Shown here one piece after another: positions 15,140-24,510 of a stretch of DNA of 41,159 bases (position 1 is its first letter; the number at the start of each line of letters is the position of its first letter). Below the pieces are notes generated by a model. The model did not search any database, was not told the DNA's origin, and saw only the letters and a program-made list of their open reading frames with translations. The stretch spans positions 1 to 41,159 of the forward strand of contig CAZLPZ010000015.1 in NCBI GenBank assembly GCA_964561535.1, given 5' to 3'. This stretch comes from CAZLPZ01 sp964561535. GTDB lineage: Bacteria > Pseudomonadota > Alphaproteobacteria > Micavibrionales > Micavibrionaceae. The translations under genes and the position numbers were made by a program.

Positions 15140-17664
15140 CAGTAAATTCCTTCTGTATCAGCAGGCGCCGACGTATCCCCCGGCGCGCTGAATGGCGATG
15201 GGTCTGTATCAACTTTTGGTGGTGGCGTATAGGGCGCGGGATCCATATATTGTGTATTCCCAATTTGATCATTCGGTTGCGTAACTCCCCCCGCCCCAAC
15301 AACATCTGCAGGCGGTCCTTGATCGCTCGGTTCAGTACCCTCGACATATGACTCCCAAATTGCCCGAGGTTCGCCAAAATTTGCACGGCGTCCCGTGCCG
15401 GCATCAACCATCACCTGACGAATGCCGGGCGGAACACGGAAGGGAACGGGTGGGGTATCCGCAAGGGCTGCCCGCATAAAGTCCCCAAAAATCGGAACCG
15501 CCAAACTCGCCCCGGTTTCTTTATCCCCCAAGGATTGCGGTTGATCATACCCCATAAAAACACCCACCACCAAATCTGGAGTGAACCCTACAAACCAAAC
15601 ATCGCGCGATTCATTCGTTGTTCCTGTTTTCCCGGCGACCGGACGCCCCAGATCTTTTAATTTCGTTGCGGTCCCTCGCTGAACAACCCCTTCTAATATG
15701 GATACCATTTGATATGCCGTACGTGGATCTTCGATTTGTTCGCGCGTATCAATTAAAATCGGAACTGTTTGTTGTTCCCATCGAATTTTAGGGCCACACC
15801 CGTCACATGTCCGGGCATCCGCCTTGAACACGGTTTCACCCCGACGATTTTGGATCCGATCAATAAAATGTGGCGTGATTTTTTTACCGCCGTTCACAAG
15901 CATGCCATATGCCGACGTCATCCGCAGAACAGTTGTCTCGGTGGATCCCAAGGCATTGGCCAAATGTGGCTGCATATTATCGTTGATGCCAAATTTTTTT
16001 GCATAGTCAACGACATGGTTCATCCCCAAACGATCGGCAAGGCGCACTGTCATCAGATTTCGTGATTTTTCAACCCCTACACGTAACGTCGATGGACCAT
16101 AATATTCTTTAGAATAATTCTCGGGCTGCCATGTTCGTCCCAAAGCATCGGTATAAGTAATTGGACCATCAAGTACAAGCGATGACGGTGTAAATCCATG
16201 ATCAAGTGCCGCCAAATAAATAAAGGGCTTAAAAGCCGAACCCGGTTGACGATTAGCCTGAGTGACACGGTTAAATTCGCTCTCATTAAAGCTCCATCCC
16301 CCCTGCATCGCCAAAACCCGACCCGTATGTGGATCCATCGCGACCAATGCACCCTCAATTTTTGGAATTTGTCGCAACATATAGTTACCGGGTTTTACAT
16401 CTACTCCAGAATCAGCTTCGACCATGACAACATCCCCAACTGCAAATACTTGATTGGGGTGGGTCGGCTCGGTTAAATTATCGCCTTCTTTTTTAACACG
16501 CGCCCATTTCATCGAGTCAAAAGAAATAACGCCTTTTGTTTTATCATCAAATGCAATAACCGTTTTTGTAGGACCCATATCACGTATGATCCCAAACCGC
16601 CATGACTCGGGCATCCCTAGCGGTTTTTTTGTTTTAGAAAGTTCTGACATCCATTCTGAATTTTTATCCATCCCTATATGGCGATAGGCTCCCCGATAAC
16701 CTTGCTTCATATCATACGTCATTAACCCTATTTTTAAGGATTCTTCCGCCATTTTTTGCAATTCTGGATCAATCGTTGACCGTACCGACAACCCTCCTCG
16801 ATATAAAACACCTGCACCATATCGCATTGCAAGTTCACGACGAATTTCTTCTGCAAAATAAGGGGCGTGCACGACATCGCTTTCCCGAGTCACGGTCATT
16901 AACGGCATTGCCTTACCTAAAATACCCTGATCTTCTGTGATCCAGTCATTATCAACCATTTCATCAATAACGTAATTTCGACGATCGGTTGCAGCCATCC
17001 GATTTTTTACAGGATGATAATTATTTGGCCCCTTAGGCAAGGCTGCCAAATAGGCAGATTCGGATACATTTAATTCATCCAATGATTTATTAAAATAATA
17101 AAGGGCTGCAGCAGCAACGCCATAATTCCCAGACCCTAAATAAATTTGATTGAGATATAGTTCCAACAACCTTTCTTTGGTAAGGGCCTGTTCTAAACGC
17201 AACGCCAAAATCATTTCTTTGATTTTACGTTCATACGAAACTTCGTTTGTTAAAAGAAAATTTTTGGCGACTTGTTGCGTAATGGTTGATCCGCCTTTTG
17301 GACGTTTCCCAGATCCAACCGCTTTCAGATTACTAAAGACCGTACGTGCAATAGCCGTATAATCTATGCCACGATGATCATAAAAATTTTTATCCTCGGC
17401 TGCCAAAAATGCATGAATAACCAACGGTGGGATTTCATCAATCGGGACGAACACCCGACGTTCCGTTGAAAATTCAGCCATTAACCGTCCATCACCGCTG
17501 TGGACTCGGGTTACAACCGGAGGTTCATAATCTTTTAACGCGGAATAATCGGGTAAATCCCGGGCCATATACCCCAAATACATTGAAATCCCAAGAGCGG
17601 CGGCAATAACGACCAAAAACCCAAGAGAAATCAATGTCAAAAATAATGAAGTCAGAAAACGCAT
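15139..17664 (-). CDS. mrcA: Penicillin-binding protein 1A (bifunctional transglycosylase/transpeptidase)
   Basis: 841-aa class A PBP that polymerises and crosslinks peptidoglycan in the periplasm. A TM anchor lies at about 8-32. The GT51 glycosyltransferase domain has catalytic Glu90 in EDKNFYDHRGI and the GGSTITQQ motif (124-131). The transpeptidase domain has the active-site SAFK (S476-K479), SRN (534-536) and KTG (679-681). An inserted ODD/OB-like region lies at about 310-430, as in PBP1A rather than PBP1B. A Pro/Asp-rich tail ends the protein. It is the first gene of a minus-strand operon with the Mur ligase and the kinase. Confidence 0.95.
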   Translation of the reverse strand: MRFLTSLFLTLISLGFLVVIAAALGISMYLGYMARDLPDYSALKDYEPPVVTRVHSGDGRLMAEFSTERRVFVPIDEIPPLVIHAFLAAEDKNFYDHRGIDYTAIARTVFSNLKAVGSGKRPKGGSTITQQVAKNFLLTNEVSYERKIKEMILALRLEQALTKERLLELYLNQIYLGSGNYGVAAAALYYFNKSLDELNVSESAYLAALPKGPNNYHPVKNRMAATDRRNYVIDEMVDNDWITEDQGILGKAMPLMTVTRESDVVHAPYFAEEIRRELAMRYGAGVLYRGGLSVRSTIDPELQKMAEESLKIGLMTYDMKQGYRGAYRHIGMDKNSEWMSELSKTKKPLGMPESWRFGIIRDMGPTKTVIAFDDKTKGVISFDSMKWARVKKEGDNLTEPTHPNQVFAVGDVVMVEADSGVDVKPGNYMLRQIPKIEGALVAMDPHTGRVLAMQGGWSFNESEFNRVTQANRQPGSAFKPFIYLAALDHGFTPSSLVLDGPITYTDALGRTWQPENYSKEYYGPSTLRVGVEKSRNLMTVRLADRLGMNHVVDYAKKFGINDNMQPHLANALGSTETTVLRMTSAYGMLVNGGKKITPHFIDRIQNRRGETVFKADARTCDGCGPKIRWEQQTVPILIDTREQIEDPRTAYQMVSILEGVVQRGTATKLKDLGRPVAGKTGTTNESRDVWFVGFTPDLVVGVFMGYDQPQSLGDKETGASLAVPIFGDFMRAALADTPPVPFRVPPGIRQVMVDAGTGRRANFGEPRAIWESYVEGTEPSDQGPPADVVGAGGVTQPNDQIGNTQYMDPAPYTPPPKVDTDPSPFSAPGDTSAPADTEGIY

Positions 17665-17743
17665 GAAAATGTTATGCCACAGCTGACCGACCCTGAAAAG
17701 GCGGCAATTTTTGCATAGCGCATTTTTTATGTTACAATCACCT

Positions 17744-18349
17744 ATGTCTTTTGGAAAACGTCATTTTTTAAATAGTTTTGCGGATCTCCCCCCCGAAATG
17801 CGCAATAATTTAATCCAAATGTTCCCTCTTGTTGGGTTATGGGCGGCAAATCTGGACCTTTCTGGGGGAAATCCAGCCTATATCCTAAAAAAAGATACAA
17901 TAAACTCAACATTATCGCGAAACATCCGGAAATTCATTTCACGACCCTTCATCCATGATCTTTTAATGACAGCGCGTCATACAACTTGGCCACTTCCCTT
18001 ACCCCAGGCATTAACTTTTCATCATTGCCAAACAACACTCGCTGCCTGTGCTGAATTATGCGATCCTGTAGATATCGGGGCTATGCGTATTATTTTAATT
18101 GATTTAGCCGAACAAGTTGAGGATGTTCAAAGAAATATAAAGAATACGAGCCTAGATCCATTTTTTATACCCCCACGACCCTGGGCCGATATCATGCGCG
18201 GCGCGACGCGCGCCTTATTTCAATTTAATGACCCTGACGTTCGAAATCCTGATCAACCATCGGCGGCAATTGGGGATCTGGCGTACGCAATTGGGGCGGC
18301 GGAGCTTCTTTTACAAGATCCGATCCTTGCATCGGTAGAATCTTTGTAA
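17744..18349 (+). CDS. Hypothetical protein, unknown
   Basis: About 201 aa from the ATG at 17744; in-frame ATGs at 17711 and 17729 are possible. It is not recognised. It is predicted to be largely helical, without a signal peptide or membrane segment. It has three cysteines or histidine-rich spots (F-H-H-C-Q, C-A-E-L-C) that could bind metal. It starts divergently from PBP1A, only ~80 nt away. Its last 125 nt overlap the 3' end of the DUF2155 gene on the other strand, so both strands are coding there. The amino-acid composition looks like a real protein, but the start is unsupported by a Shine-Dalgarno. Confidence 0.55.
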   Translation: MSFGKRHFLNSFADLPPEMRNNLIQMFPLVGLWAANLDLSGGNPAYILKKDTINSTLSRNIRKFISRPFIHDLLMTARHTTWPLPLPQALTFHHCQTTLAACAELCDPVDIGAMRIILIDLAEQVEDVQRNIKNTSLDPFFIPPRPWADIMRGATRALFQFNDPDVRNPDQPSAAIGDLAYAIGAAELLLQDPILASVESL

Positions 18350-18851
18350 TTGGTGTGGATGGTAAAGAATCTCCCCCTCCATTCGTTGCTGAAGCATCTT
18401 TCAAAACATCTTCGATCCTTGGCCCCGATGGCAAGGTATTCGTAGCATTTTTCTTTTGAATCGCAGGCGGTGTATCCGCAAAACAATCAATCACCCATAC
18501 ATCATAAATGGCATGATCCATTGCAGAAAGCGCCGGAGATGATGCGAACATCCATCCCGAAAAAATCCATTTTGATAGATCATCTGGCGTAATTTCCCAG
18601 ATTTGTAAAAATGCCACCGCATCGTTCCGATCGGCAACATCAGGTTTTTGGCACGATAATATTTTAATATACATCGACCCGAATTTAATCGTGGTCCCCA
18701 CACGCGCATCAAACGTCATGGTACGTGCCGTAATTTTATCAAGCGACCGCAGCCGAACCTTGGGATAATCGGTCATCGCCGCAAACGACAATATCGGTGC
18801 CATCATAAAACAGAAACAAAATAAGAAAGTCCAAAAACGCATGAGGTACAT
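18225..18851 (-). CDS. DUF2155-domain exported protein
   Basis: 208-aa periplasmic protein. AAAGGA lies about 10 nt before the ATG. The signal peptide runs to about residue 24 (cleavage ILSFA/A). The DUF2155 core covers about 28-120: V-R-L-R-S-L-D-K-I-T-A, F-G-S-M-Y-I-K-I-L-S-C, then A-F-L-Q-I-W-E, W-I-F-S-G-W-M-F-A-S-S-P and D-V-W-V-I-D-C, with a conserved cysteine pair. The rest is a Pro-rich hydrophilic tail, part of which overlaps the opposite-strand gene. Function is unknown. It follows mlaD in the usual alphaproteobacterial arrangement, which suggests an outer-membrane maintenance role. Confidence 0.85.
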   Translation of the reverse strand: MYLMRFWTFLFCFCFMMAPILSFAAMTDYPKVRLRSLDKITARTMTFDARVGTTIKFGSMYIKILSCQKPDVADRNDAVAFLQIWEITPDDLSKWIFSGWMFASSPALSAMDHAIYDVWVIDCFADTPPAIQKKNATNTLPSGPRIEDVLKDASATNGGGDSLPSTPITKILPMQGSDLVKEAPPPQLRTPDPQLPPMVDQDFERQGH

Positions 18852-18865
18852 TAAAAGAAGATCCT

Positions 18866-19417
18866 TTAAGGATGCATCGGCAAATCGTCGCTCACCCGTG
18901 GATCGGTCGGTACCGCGCCTTTTCCTGAAGAGGTAGATTGATCGTCTCCACCATCAGATTTGGCAGATGCCCCACTAAAAATAAAGCGCCCTAGCAAATC
19001 CTCAAGATTCGTCGCCGATTGAGTCATGGAAACCGTATCTCCATCCTTTAAATTATCATCTGCCCCCCCCGGCAATAGTTCGAGGTATTTTCCTCCCAGT
19101 AAACTTTCAGATGCAATCCGTGCAGAGGTATCCCGTGCAAGTTCAATATCATTCGACACGTCTACCGTCACACGGGCACGATACAATTGAGGATCCAAAA
19201 TGATATCCCGAATACCCCCAACCTTGACACCGCTGATGACAACAGCATCTCCAATTTTCAATCCCCCCACATTATCAAACAGTCCAATTAAACGATATGA
19301 TCCGCGTTCCATACTTGCCTCGCCCTGATGCGCGGTTGAATATGAAAAAATCAAGAAAAAGAAGGCGGCGCCCAAAACAACGGCCCCCAAGGCCGTTTCA
19401 AGAAGTGAGTGTCTCAT
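18866..19417 (-). CDS. mlaD: MlaD-family outer-membrane lipid asymmetry protein (MCE domain)
   Basis: 183-aa periplasmic lipid-binding component of the Mla (phospholipid transport) ABC system, anchored in the inner membrane by one N-terminal helix (about 7-28). The single MCE domain (about 38-118) shows Y-R-L-I-G-L-F-D-N-V-G-G-L-K-I-G-D-A-V, I-S-G-V-K-V-G and the E-S-L-L-G-G-K-Y-L-E-L-L-P-G-G signature. The Ser/Gly/Asp-rich C-terminal tail is disordered. The start overlaps the stop of the upstream NDUFA12 gene by 4 nt (ATGA), so the two are coupled. The cognate MlaE/MlaF genes are not in this window. Confidence 0.92.
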   Translation of the reverse strand: MRHSLLETALGAVVLGAAFFFLIFSYSTAHQGEASMERGSYRLIGLFDNVGGLKIGDAVVISGVKVGGIRDIILDPQLYRARVTVDVSNDIELARDTSARIASESLLGGKYLELLPGGADDNLKDGDTVSMTQSATNLEDLLGRFIFSGASAKSDGGDDQSTSSGKGAVPTDPRVSDDLPMHP

Positions 19418-19851
19418 CGTAAAATCTTCCGTTCTTTTGTTAAAATTTCAGGAACCGATACTTCAGGTACCCACGCCACATAATCCCCCGTCGCGGACGC
19501 ACGTTCACTCCCACTCGAAAAATGCCCCGTGGGAAAGTAAGCCTTATTTGTTCCCGTTTGGTTTGCCAGTGGTAATTTTTGCCACAAACGACGATAACTG
19601 GGCATGTTTTGAATAGGAACAACATCTGTTTGGGAATGTAACCATCCATGCCATTCGGGCGGCACACATGATGGATCGGGAGCGCCTTTATAAATGACAT
19701 AGCGACGCGTATACTTATACCCTCGCCGCGCGCGCGATTCATAATACACATTCCCAAATACATCACGTCCCACTCGCCGCGCACGTGTGATTAACAAAGC
19801 CATATAAATATGCGCAGGGGATAATACCCCAAAGAAAGACCAAAAACCCAC
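19414..19851 (-). CDS. NADH:ubiquinone oxidoreductase accessory subunit, NDUFA12 family
   Basis: 145-aa bacterial homologue of the complex I accessory subunit NDUFA12 (B17.2), which occurs in Alphaproteobacteria. Recognised by R-V-G-R-D-V-F-G-N-V-Y-Y-E-S-R, R-R-Y-V-I-Y-K-G, V-P-P-E-W-H-G-W-L-H and the C-terminal P-W/Y-x-P region. The GTG start is supported by an A-rich GGGG about 12 nt upstream and by the short N-terminal segment typical of the family. The pairing with mlaD and DUF2155 is a standard alphaproteobacterial neighbourhood. Confidence 0.88.
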   Translation of the reverse strand: MGFWSFFGVLSPAHIYMALLITRARRVGRDVFGNVYYESRARRGYKYTRRYVIYKGAPDPSCVPPEWHGWLHSQTDVVPIQNMPSYRRLWQKLPLANQTGTNKAYFPTGHFSSGSERASATGDYVAWVPEVSVPEILTKERKILR

Positions 19852-19961
19852 GATAAATGCTGCCCCTTTGAAAGATGACGGCCAAGAAATACACTCTACA
19901 CAGAATTACGAATCCACGCCAAGATGTAAAGTGTGAAATCGAAAACCCCGACCGAATAAAC

Positions 19962-21638
19962 TTAATGAATAACTGACTTATCGACCGCCGCATACCGCAT
20001 TCCGTTCGTCCGGTCCCGGAATTCACGTTTAACCCGGTCGATCATCCCTTTAAACGCCGTTAAATCTTTTCCTTCAAGCATCACAGTTGTCGGCAATTTC
20101 ACGGATTGCGGGTTCATTTGGGCATTATTCACAATCACTTCATAATGGAGGTGAGGCCCCGTCGATCGCCCTGTTGTCCCCACATATCCAATGACTTGGC
20201 CTTGACGGACACGCACCCCATTTTTAACCCCAGCCCCATACCGTGACAAATGTGCATAGGCCGTTGATAATTTTCCATTATGCTTGATTTTAATATAATT
20301 TCCATACGCCCCAAACCAAGACGCTTTTTCAACAACACCATCACCCGCTGCATACACAGGCGTTCCCGTACTGGCGCCAAAATCAACACCTTTATGCATT
20401 TTAGAATACCCAAGCAACGGATGCATCCGCATCCCAAAACCCGATGTCAATCGTGCCCCATCCATTGGGGTTCGTAATAAAGCCTTACGAATCGAGTGCC
20501 CTTTTTCATCAAAATAATCCACCCGCCCATCTTTAAAATCATGCCGATAAATAATCAGTTCGCGCCCATCGGCATAGAGGCGCGCATAAACTAAATTTCC
20601 AGTTTTTGCGACATAGCCATCAGATGTTACCGATCGATCATACATAATCTCGAGTTTGTCGCCAGGATGAATATCTCGTTGGAAATCAATCTGATGACCT
20701 AATGCCTTAATCGCTTCAGCAATCACTGTATTTGGAACCCCTGCCGCTGCAGCCGACCCATACAACGATGATTTCACGATTGCCACATGCGCGCCCATAT
20801 CATTTTTCAATGGCTTTTCAATAACAGCCGCTGTCATCAAACCGCCCCACCCGCGCTTAACTTCAACAGACTTTACTGGATCAACAGCAAGCGAGAGTTT
20901 GTGAAATTGATACGGGGCATCCGGTGTACTGAGTTCTAAACTCAACGTTTGTCCAGGACGCAAATCAGAGGATCTTACATGCGGGCGGATAGCACGAATA
21001 GCCCGGTCCGTATCATCTTCGGATAGACCGGCACGTACCAATAAGGTTGACAACGTATCCCCGGCCGCAATCGTCAAGTTTTTCCCCTTTGCGTTTATCT
21101 CGGAAACATCTGTCTGCCGAACCGGGGCCTGTTCTTTTGCCGACAAAATCGCAGCGGATGCGAATTGAGCCGCTGCAGCACCCACTTGACGAATAACCTG
21201 ACGATCAGCATCTTGAAATAAACTTAAAACAGCCGCCATTGGAACAGGAGGTTTGGCCTGGGGTATGACCGGTGCATTCAACCCCCCTAATGATTGCGAC
21301 CGATTGTCCGCCAACCCTTTGGACGGATCAACCGCCCTGTCATCTTCACGAACCAAGGCTGTGGCTGGGACAAAACCAAAAGAATCCGACCCCGCAACAG
21401 GTCCGGAAAAAAATGAAATAACAGGCAACATCGACAATACCGTAAAGGTAAGTAACGCCGAGAATCCGCAATAGCCAAGAAAAATATAACGCACGCGCCA
21501 TTGGCCATTCGATCGTCTGAAATAACGATCCCGCATGGGCAACCGGCCATGCGTCCAAAAATAATGAAATGTGGTAACCAACGGAACCATAAAATTTAAA
21601 TACACACGTTGAACCAAGAATAAAAACACTCTTGGCAC
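19962..21638 (-). CDS. LysM/OapA-type M23 (LytM) murein endopeptidase
   Basis: 558 aa from a GTG, but ATGs at residues 17 and 35 (21590, 21536) are equally plausible because no Shine-Dalgarno distinguishes them. One TM helix lies at about 50-78. It is followed by a linker and a LysM/OapA-like domain (N-L-T-I-A-A-G-D-T-L-S-T-L-L) for murein binding. The C-terminal peptidase M23 domain has its zinc ligands visible: H415 and D419 in HKGVDFG, and H496/H498 in HLHYE. A complete ligand set suggests an active DD-endopeptidase that hydrolyses crosslinks, rather than an EnvC-type activator. It would act in the periplasm, next to the mla and PBP genes. Confidence 0.9.
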   Translation of the reverse strand: MPRVFLFLVQRVYLNFMVPLVTTFHYFWTHGRLPMRDRYFRRSNGQWRVRYIFLGYCGFSALLTFTVLSMLPVISFFSGPVAGSDSFGFVPATALVREDDRAVDPSKGLADNRSQSLGGLNAPVIPQAKPPVPMAAVLSLFQDADRQVIRQVGAAAAQFASAAILSAKEQAPVRQTDVSEINAKGKNLTIAAGDTLSTLLVRAGLSEDDTDRAIRAIRPHVRSSDLRPGQTLSLELSTPDAPYQFHKLSLAVDPVKSVEVKRGWGGLMTAAVIEKPLKNDMGAHVAIVKSSLYGSAAAAGVPNTVIAEAIKALGHQIDFQRDIHPGDKLEIMYDRSVTSDGYVAKTGNLVYARLYADGRELIIYRHDFKDGRVDYFDEKGHSIRKALLRTPMDGARLTSGFGMRMHPLLGYSKMHKGVDFGASTGTPVYAAGDGVVEKASWFGAYGNYIKIKHNGKLSTAYAHLSRYGAGVKNGVRVRQGQVIGYVGTTGRSTGPHLHYEVIVNNAQMNPQSVKLPTTVMLEGKDLTAFKGMIDRVKREFRDRTNGMRYAAVDKSVIH

Positions 21639-21801
21639 ACCCGCTGATTTTCACAGAATCAGCATGATGAAAGCCTAACCCCCTTATCGTATCATTTTGT
21701 TACAATCTTTGCCAAGACCCGGATCGGCTTTTCAAAATATAATTCATAAATTTACACAAATTTAACGATTAATGGCAAGACCTTGAGCCTACCCTTGGAA
21801 A

Positions 21802-23010
21802 TCACCGCGATGAAATTGTTCCATCTGTGGTTATAACGGCCCAATGGCCTGATGTTTTCATCTGAATATTCTTTACCGTGCCCATCCCGTCCAAGGTATC
21901 CCCCACCTGGACACGAATCACGGGTGACGTTTGAGACCGGGCGACATAGGCCGTATTACCGCTGACCCCTCGTAAGACATAATGTATTTTTGGGGCAGCC
22001 CGTGACCGAAACTTTTCTATTTTCGAGACAGGCCTATCAACAGGCGCATCCTTAATTGGGTCAACTTTTTCAATCATATCGCTTGAAGCTGTATCTTCCG
22101 GCGCACGGTCCACCAAAGGTGATGCCGACGGCTGCTGTGCCTTTTGTTCTAAGGTGGCCAACCGATCCGATAATAATTTGACTTGATCTTCAAGCAAGGC
22201 CATTTTTCTGGCATCAGCAGATGTTTCATCATCTGTTTTAATAGAAACAGATTCTTTTATTTGCCCCTCTGTTTCATTTTTTACGTCCTCTAAACTCGAG
22301 GTCGCAGGTATCTCTTTTCGAACAGACGCCGGAACTGTCGTAGAAACAGGAAGGACAGTCGATGAATCAGAGTTGGCTGGCTTGACGTGTTCTGTAATAA
22401 GTGGGGACGAATCAACTGTCGCCGCCATTTTTTCTGATAACCCAGATATATCAGAAACCGGTACAGAGGGGGCCGTTAAAGGTACAGCAGTCCCCTCTTT
22501 TGCATCAACATTTAAAGCCGGAACAATCGGATCATTCGGCGTTAACGTTACCACCGGTGGGACAATATTTACCCCCGAAATCGAAATTGGAGCAGAACCC
22601 CCCTCAGAAGTTGAAGAAGGTGCTTCCGTCGCTTCACCAAAATCAGGCATCGGAGTCAAAGGCCCTGTATCAGGAGACGGCGTTCCTGTCGGTGTTGCAA
22701 CAGGAGATAATACAGGAGAAGGTTCAGGCATCGGAACAGAGTCCGTTACCGCGACAGGAGACTGTACATTCGGTTGAGGCGCCGTCGCTAATTTTGAATA
22801 AACAATCCCCCCAAAAATCAAAACACCGATCAAAATAATAACCAGGTTAAACATTTTTCCTTTTTTCTTAACCGGGGCCAACGCCTCATCATCAAGGGAA
22901 TCATCCCACTCCTCACCCTCGGCTAAATCGGTGTCAAGTAAATCCATATCATCGTCAAGAGTTTCGCTCCCACTTTCCCCGGATGATCCCGTTCGTGTCG
23001 ATTTTGCCAT
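21802..23010 (-). CDS. icmG: T4BSS inner-membrane protein, IcmG/DotF-like
   Basis: 402-aa bitopic protein. It has an acidic cytoplasmic N-terminus (D/E-rich, 15-42), a K-rich stop and one TM (about 53-73). A long Pro/Thr/Ser-rich periplasmic region follows (about 75-255), then a short coiled coil (about 270-293) and a compact C-terminal domain (Y-V-L-R-G-V-S-G-N-T-A-Y-V). Identification as IcmG/DotF rests on topology, the coiled coil and position: it follows icmE, as in Legionella. It is longer than Legionella DotF (269 aa), mainly in the Pro-rich linker. In the family DotF helps assemble the core complex around DotG and contacts substrates. Confidence 0.6.
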   Translation of the reverse strand: MAKSTRTGSSGESGSETLDDDMDLLDTDLAEGEEWDDSLDDEALAPVKKKGKMFNLVIILIGVLIFGGIVYSKLATAPQPNVQSPVAVTDSVPMPEPSPVLSPVATPTGTPSPDTGPLTPMPDFGEATEAPSSTSEGGSAPISISGVNIVPPVVTLTPNDPIVPALNVDAKEGTAVPLTAPSVPVSDISGLSEKMAATVDSSPLITEHVKPANSDSSTVLPVSTTVPASVRKEIPATSSLEDVKNETEGQIKESVSIKTDDETSADARKMALLEDQVKLLSDRLATLEQKAQQPSASPLVDRAPEDTASSDMIEKVDPIKDAPVDRPVSKIEKFRSRAAPKIHYVLRGVSGNTAYVARSQTSPVIRVQVGDTLDGMGTVKNIQMKTSGHWAVITTDGTISSR

Positions 23011-23091
23011 TGTTTACTCTCAATCAAAAAAATAGATATTTAGAACAACCTTGCGCGATTATAGCCTGTTTTCAAGAGAAAACCAACCAGC

Positions 23092-24510
23092 CTATTGCGC
23101 TGGGACCTGACTGACCGAAGGAGGAGTCCCCATAAAAGGCGATATTTGAGGTTGGACCTGGAATCCCGTCATCCCATCATTTTGGGTATAACCTGGCATA
23201 TAAAGTTGCCCCAATCCCTGCTGCCGTGCATTCAAGATCGCCTGTACATTCTGATCGGCGGCGCGTTCCGCGTTTGTTTGATCCAAAACTGCATCGGTAA
23301 ACAAAATACCAATGGGCGTTCCAGCTGCAATTCTAAGCATGGGCTCAACTTTACGTCCCGATTCCGTAATTGCCTGAGATAATCCATCAAAACTATCTCC
23401 AATCCCTTGAGCAATTGCTTCACTAAAATCAGGATCATCTGATGTTGTCGTTGTTGATGATGCCGTTTGGGTTGAGGATTGTTGCGTCTGAGCCAGCGCT
23501 TGTCCCACCCCTGAAACAAACTCAGACGCCGCTGGAAGAATATAACGTTCAAAATACCGATGATTTATTTCAGTGACCATTCCAGGCAATGTTGTATCTG
23601 GGTCGAGAACAATCGCCTGAACCGGGATCGCCCGACCATCTTTTGTCACCAATTGATTAAAATTCAAGGTTAAATATTCATCCGTCTTTTGAAAGGACCC
23701 CAATAATCGCGCCCCCGATAATTTGCCACTCGCAATCAACGCCAAAACGGGGCCAGGAGCATCTGTATTCGCTTCGATCAATAATTGCCCATATTCAATC
23801 GTTGCTGCCGGAATAATCGTTTTAGGAACAGTTGCACCTGCTGTTGTGCTTGTGGCTCCCGCCCCTTGACCTGTGCCCGTTTGATTCGCTCCCACCGTCG
23901 TATCCTGAACAGTTGAAAATGCAACATCCATTTCAGACATCCGTGCCGGCTGGCGTAAACTCGAGGCTGAACTTAAATAGCTCGACATTGCCTGAGACAT
24001 CCCTTGAACAGCTTGAGCACGGGCCTGAGCTTCGGCTTGTTGTTGTTGAACATTCGTCTGAGCCTGCTCTTGTTCCCGCGCACGGTCATATTCTGCTTGA
24101 ATACGACGCAGCCGTTCTGCTGCATCTTCGTCCGGATTTATCACCCGCGTTTGCAATTGTTCTTGACCTGGATCGGTTGATAGTGGAAGCACACTGCCTC
24201 CATCTTCGGTCGCTTTTTCCAACCGTTGATTATTGACAGCCTCAATCGCCTCACGCATTTCAGGAGAAGGTGCGGTTTTGACACCCCCAATAACATCTCC
24301 TGACGGGGCTGCGACGGTCGATTTAATTTCAGGATTCGACGATCCTCCCATCATAAAAATACCAATAACAACGATAATTAAAGCACCTTCAATCACCCCG
24401 ATTTTAACCAAAGGATTATTACGGACCCCATTATCAGGCTCATCCCCATCAAACCCCAAATCGGTATCAAAATCTTCATCCGGCGTAAATTCATCATTTG
24501 GACTAGTCAT
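23092..24510 (-). CDS. icmE: T4BSS core protein IcmE/DotG (VirB10-like)
   Basis: 472-aa inner-membrane-anchored channel component that spans the envelope in type IVB secretion. It has a cytoplasmic acidic N-terminus, a TM at about 36-56 and a Gln/Ala-rich coiled region (about 120-175). The C-terminal TrbI/VirB10 domain runs from the I-I-P-A-A-T-I-E-Y-G-Q start through P-G-P-V-L-A, G-K-L-S-G-A-R-L-L-G-S-F, Y-L-T-L-N-F-N and I-P-V-Q-A-I-V-L-D. It is much shorter than Legionella DotG (about 1050 aa) and lacks that protein's long pentapeptide-type repeats, like other non-Legionella versions. AAGGA lies 8 nt before the ATG. The start overlaps the end of icmK by 8 nt. Confidence 0.85.
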   Translation of the reverse strand: MTSPNDEFTPDEDFDTDLGFDGDEPDNGVRNNPLVKIGVIEGALIIVVIGIFMMGGSSNPEIKSTVAAPSGDVIGGVKTAPSPEMREAIEAVNNQRLEKATEDGGSVLPLSTDPGQEQLQTRVINPDEDAAERLRRIQAEYDRAREQEQAQTNVQQQQAEAQARAQAVQGMSQAMSSYLSSASSLRQPARMSEMDVAFSTVQDTTVGANQTGTGQGAGATSTTAGATVPKTIIPAATIEYGQLLIEANTDAPGPVLALIASGKLSGARLLGSFQKTDEYLTLNFNQLVTKDGRAIPVQAIVLDPDTTLPGMVTEINHRYFERYILPAASEFVSGVGQALAQTQQSSTQTASSTTTTSDDPDFSEAIAQGIGDSFDGLSQAITESGRKVEPMLRIAAGTPIGILFTDAVLDQTNAERAADQNVQAILNARQQGLGQLYMPGYTQNDGMTGFQVQPQISPFMGTPPSVSQVPAQ

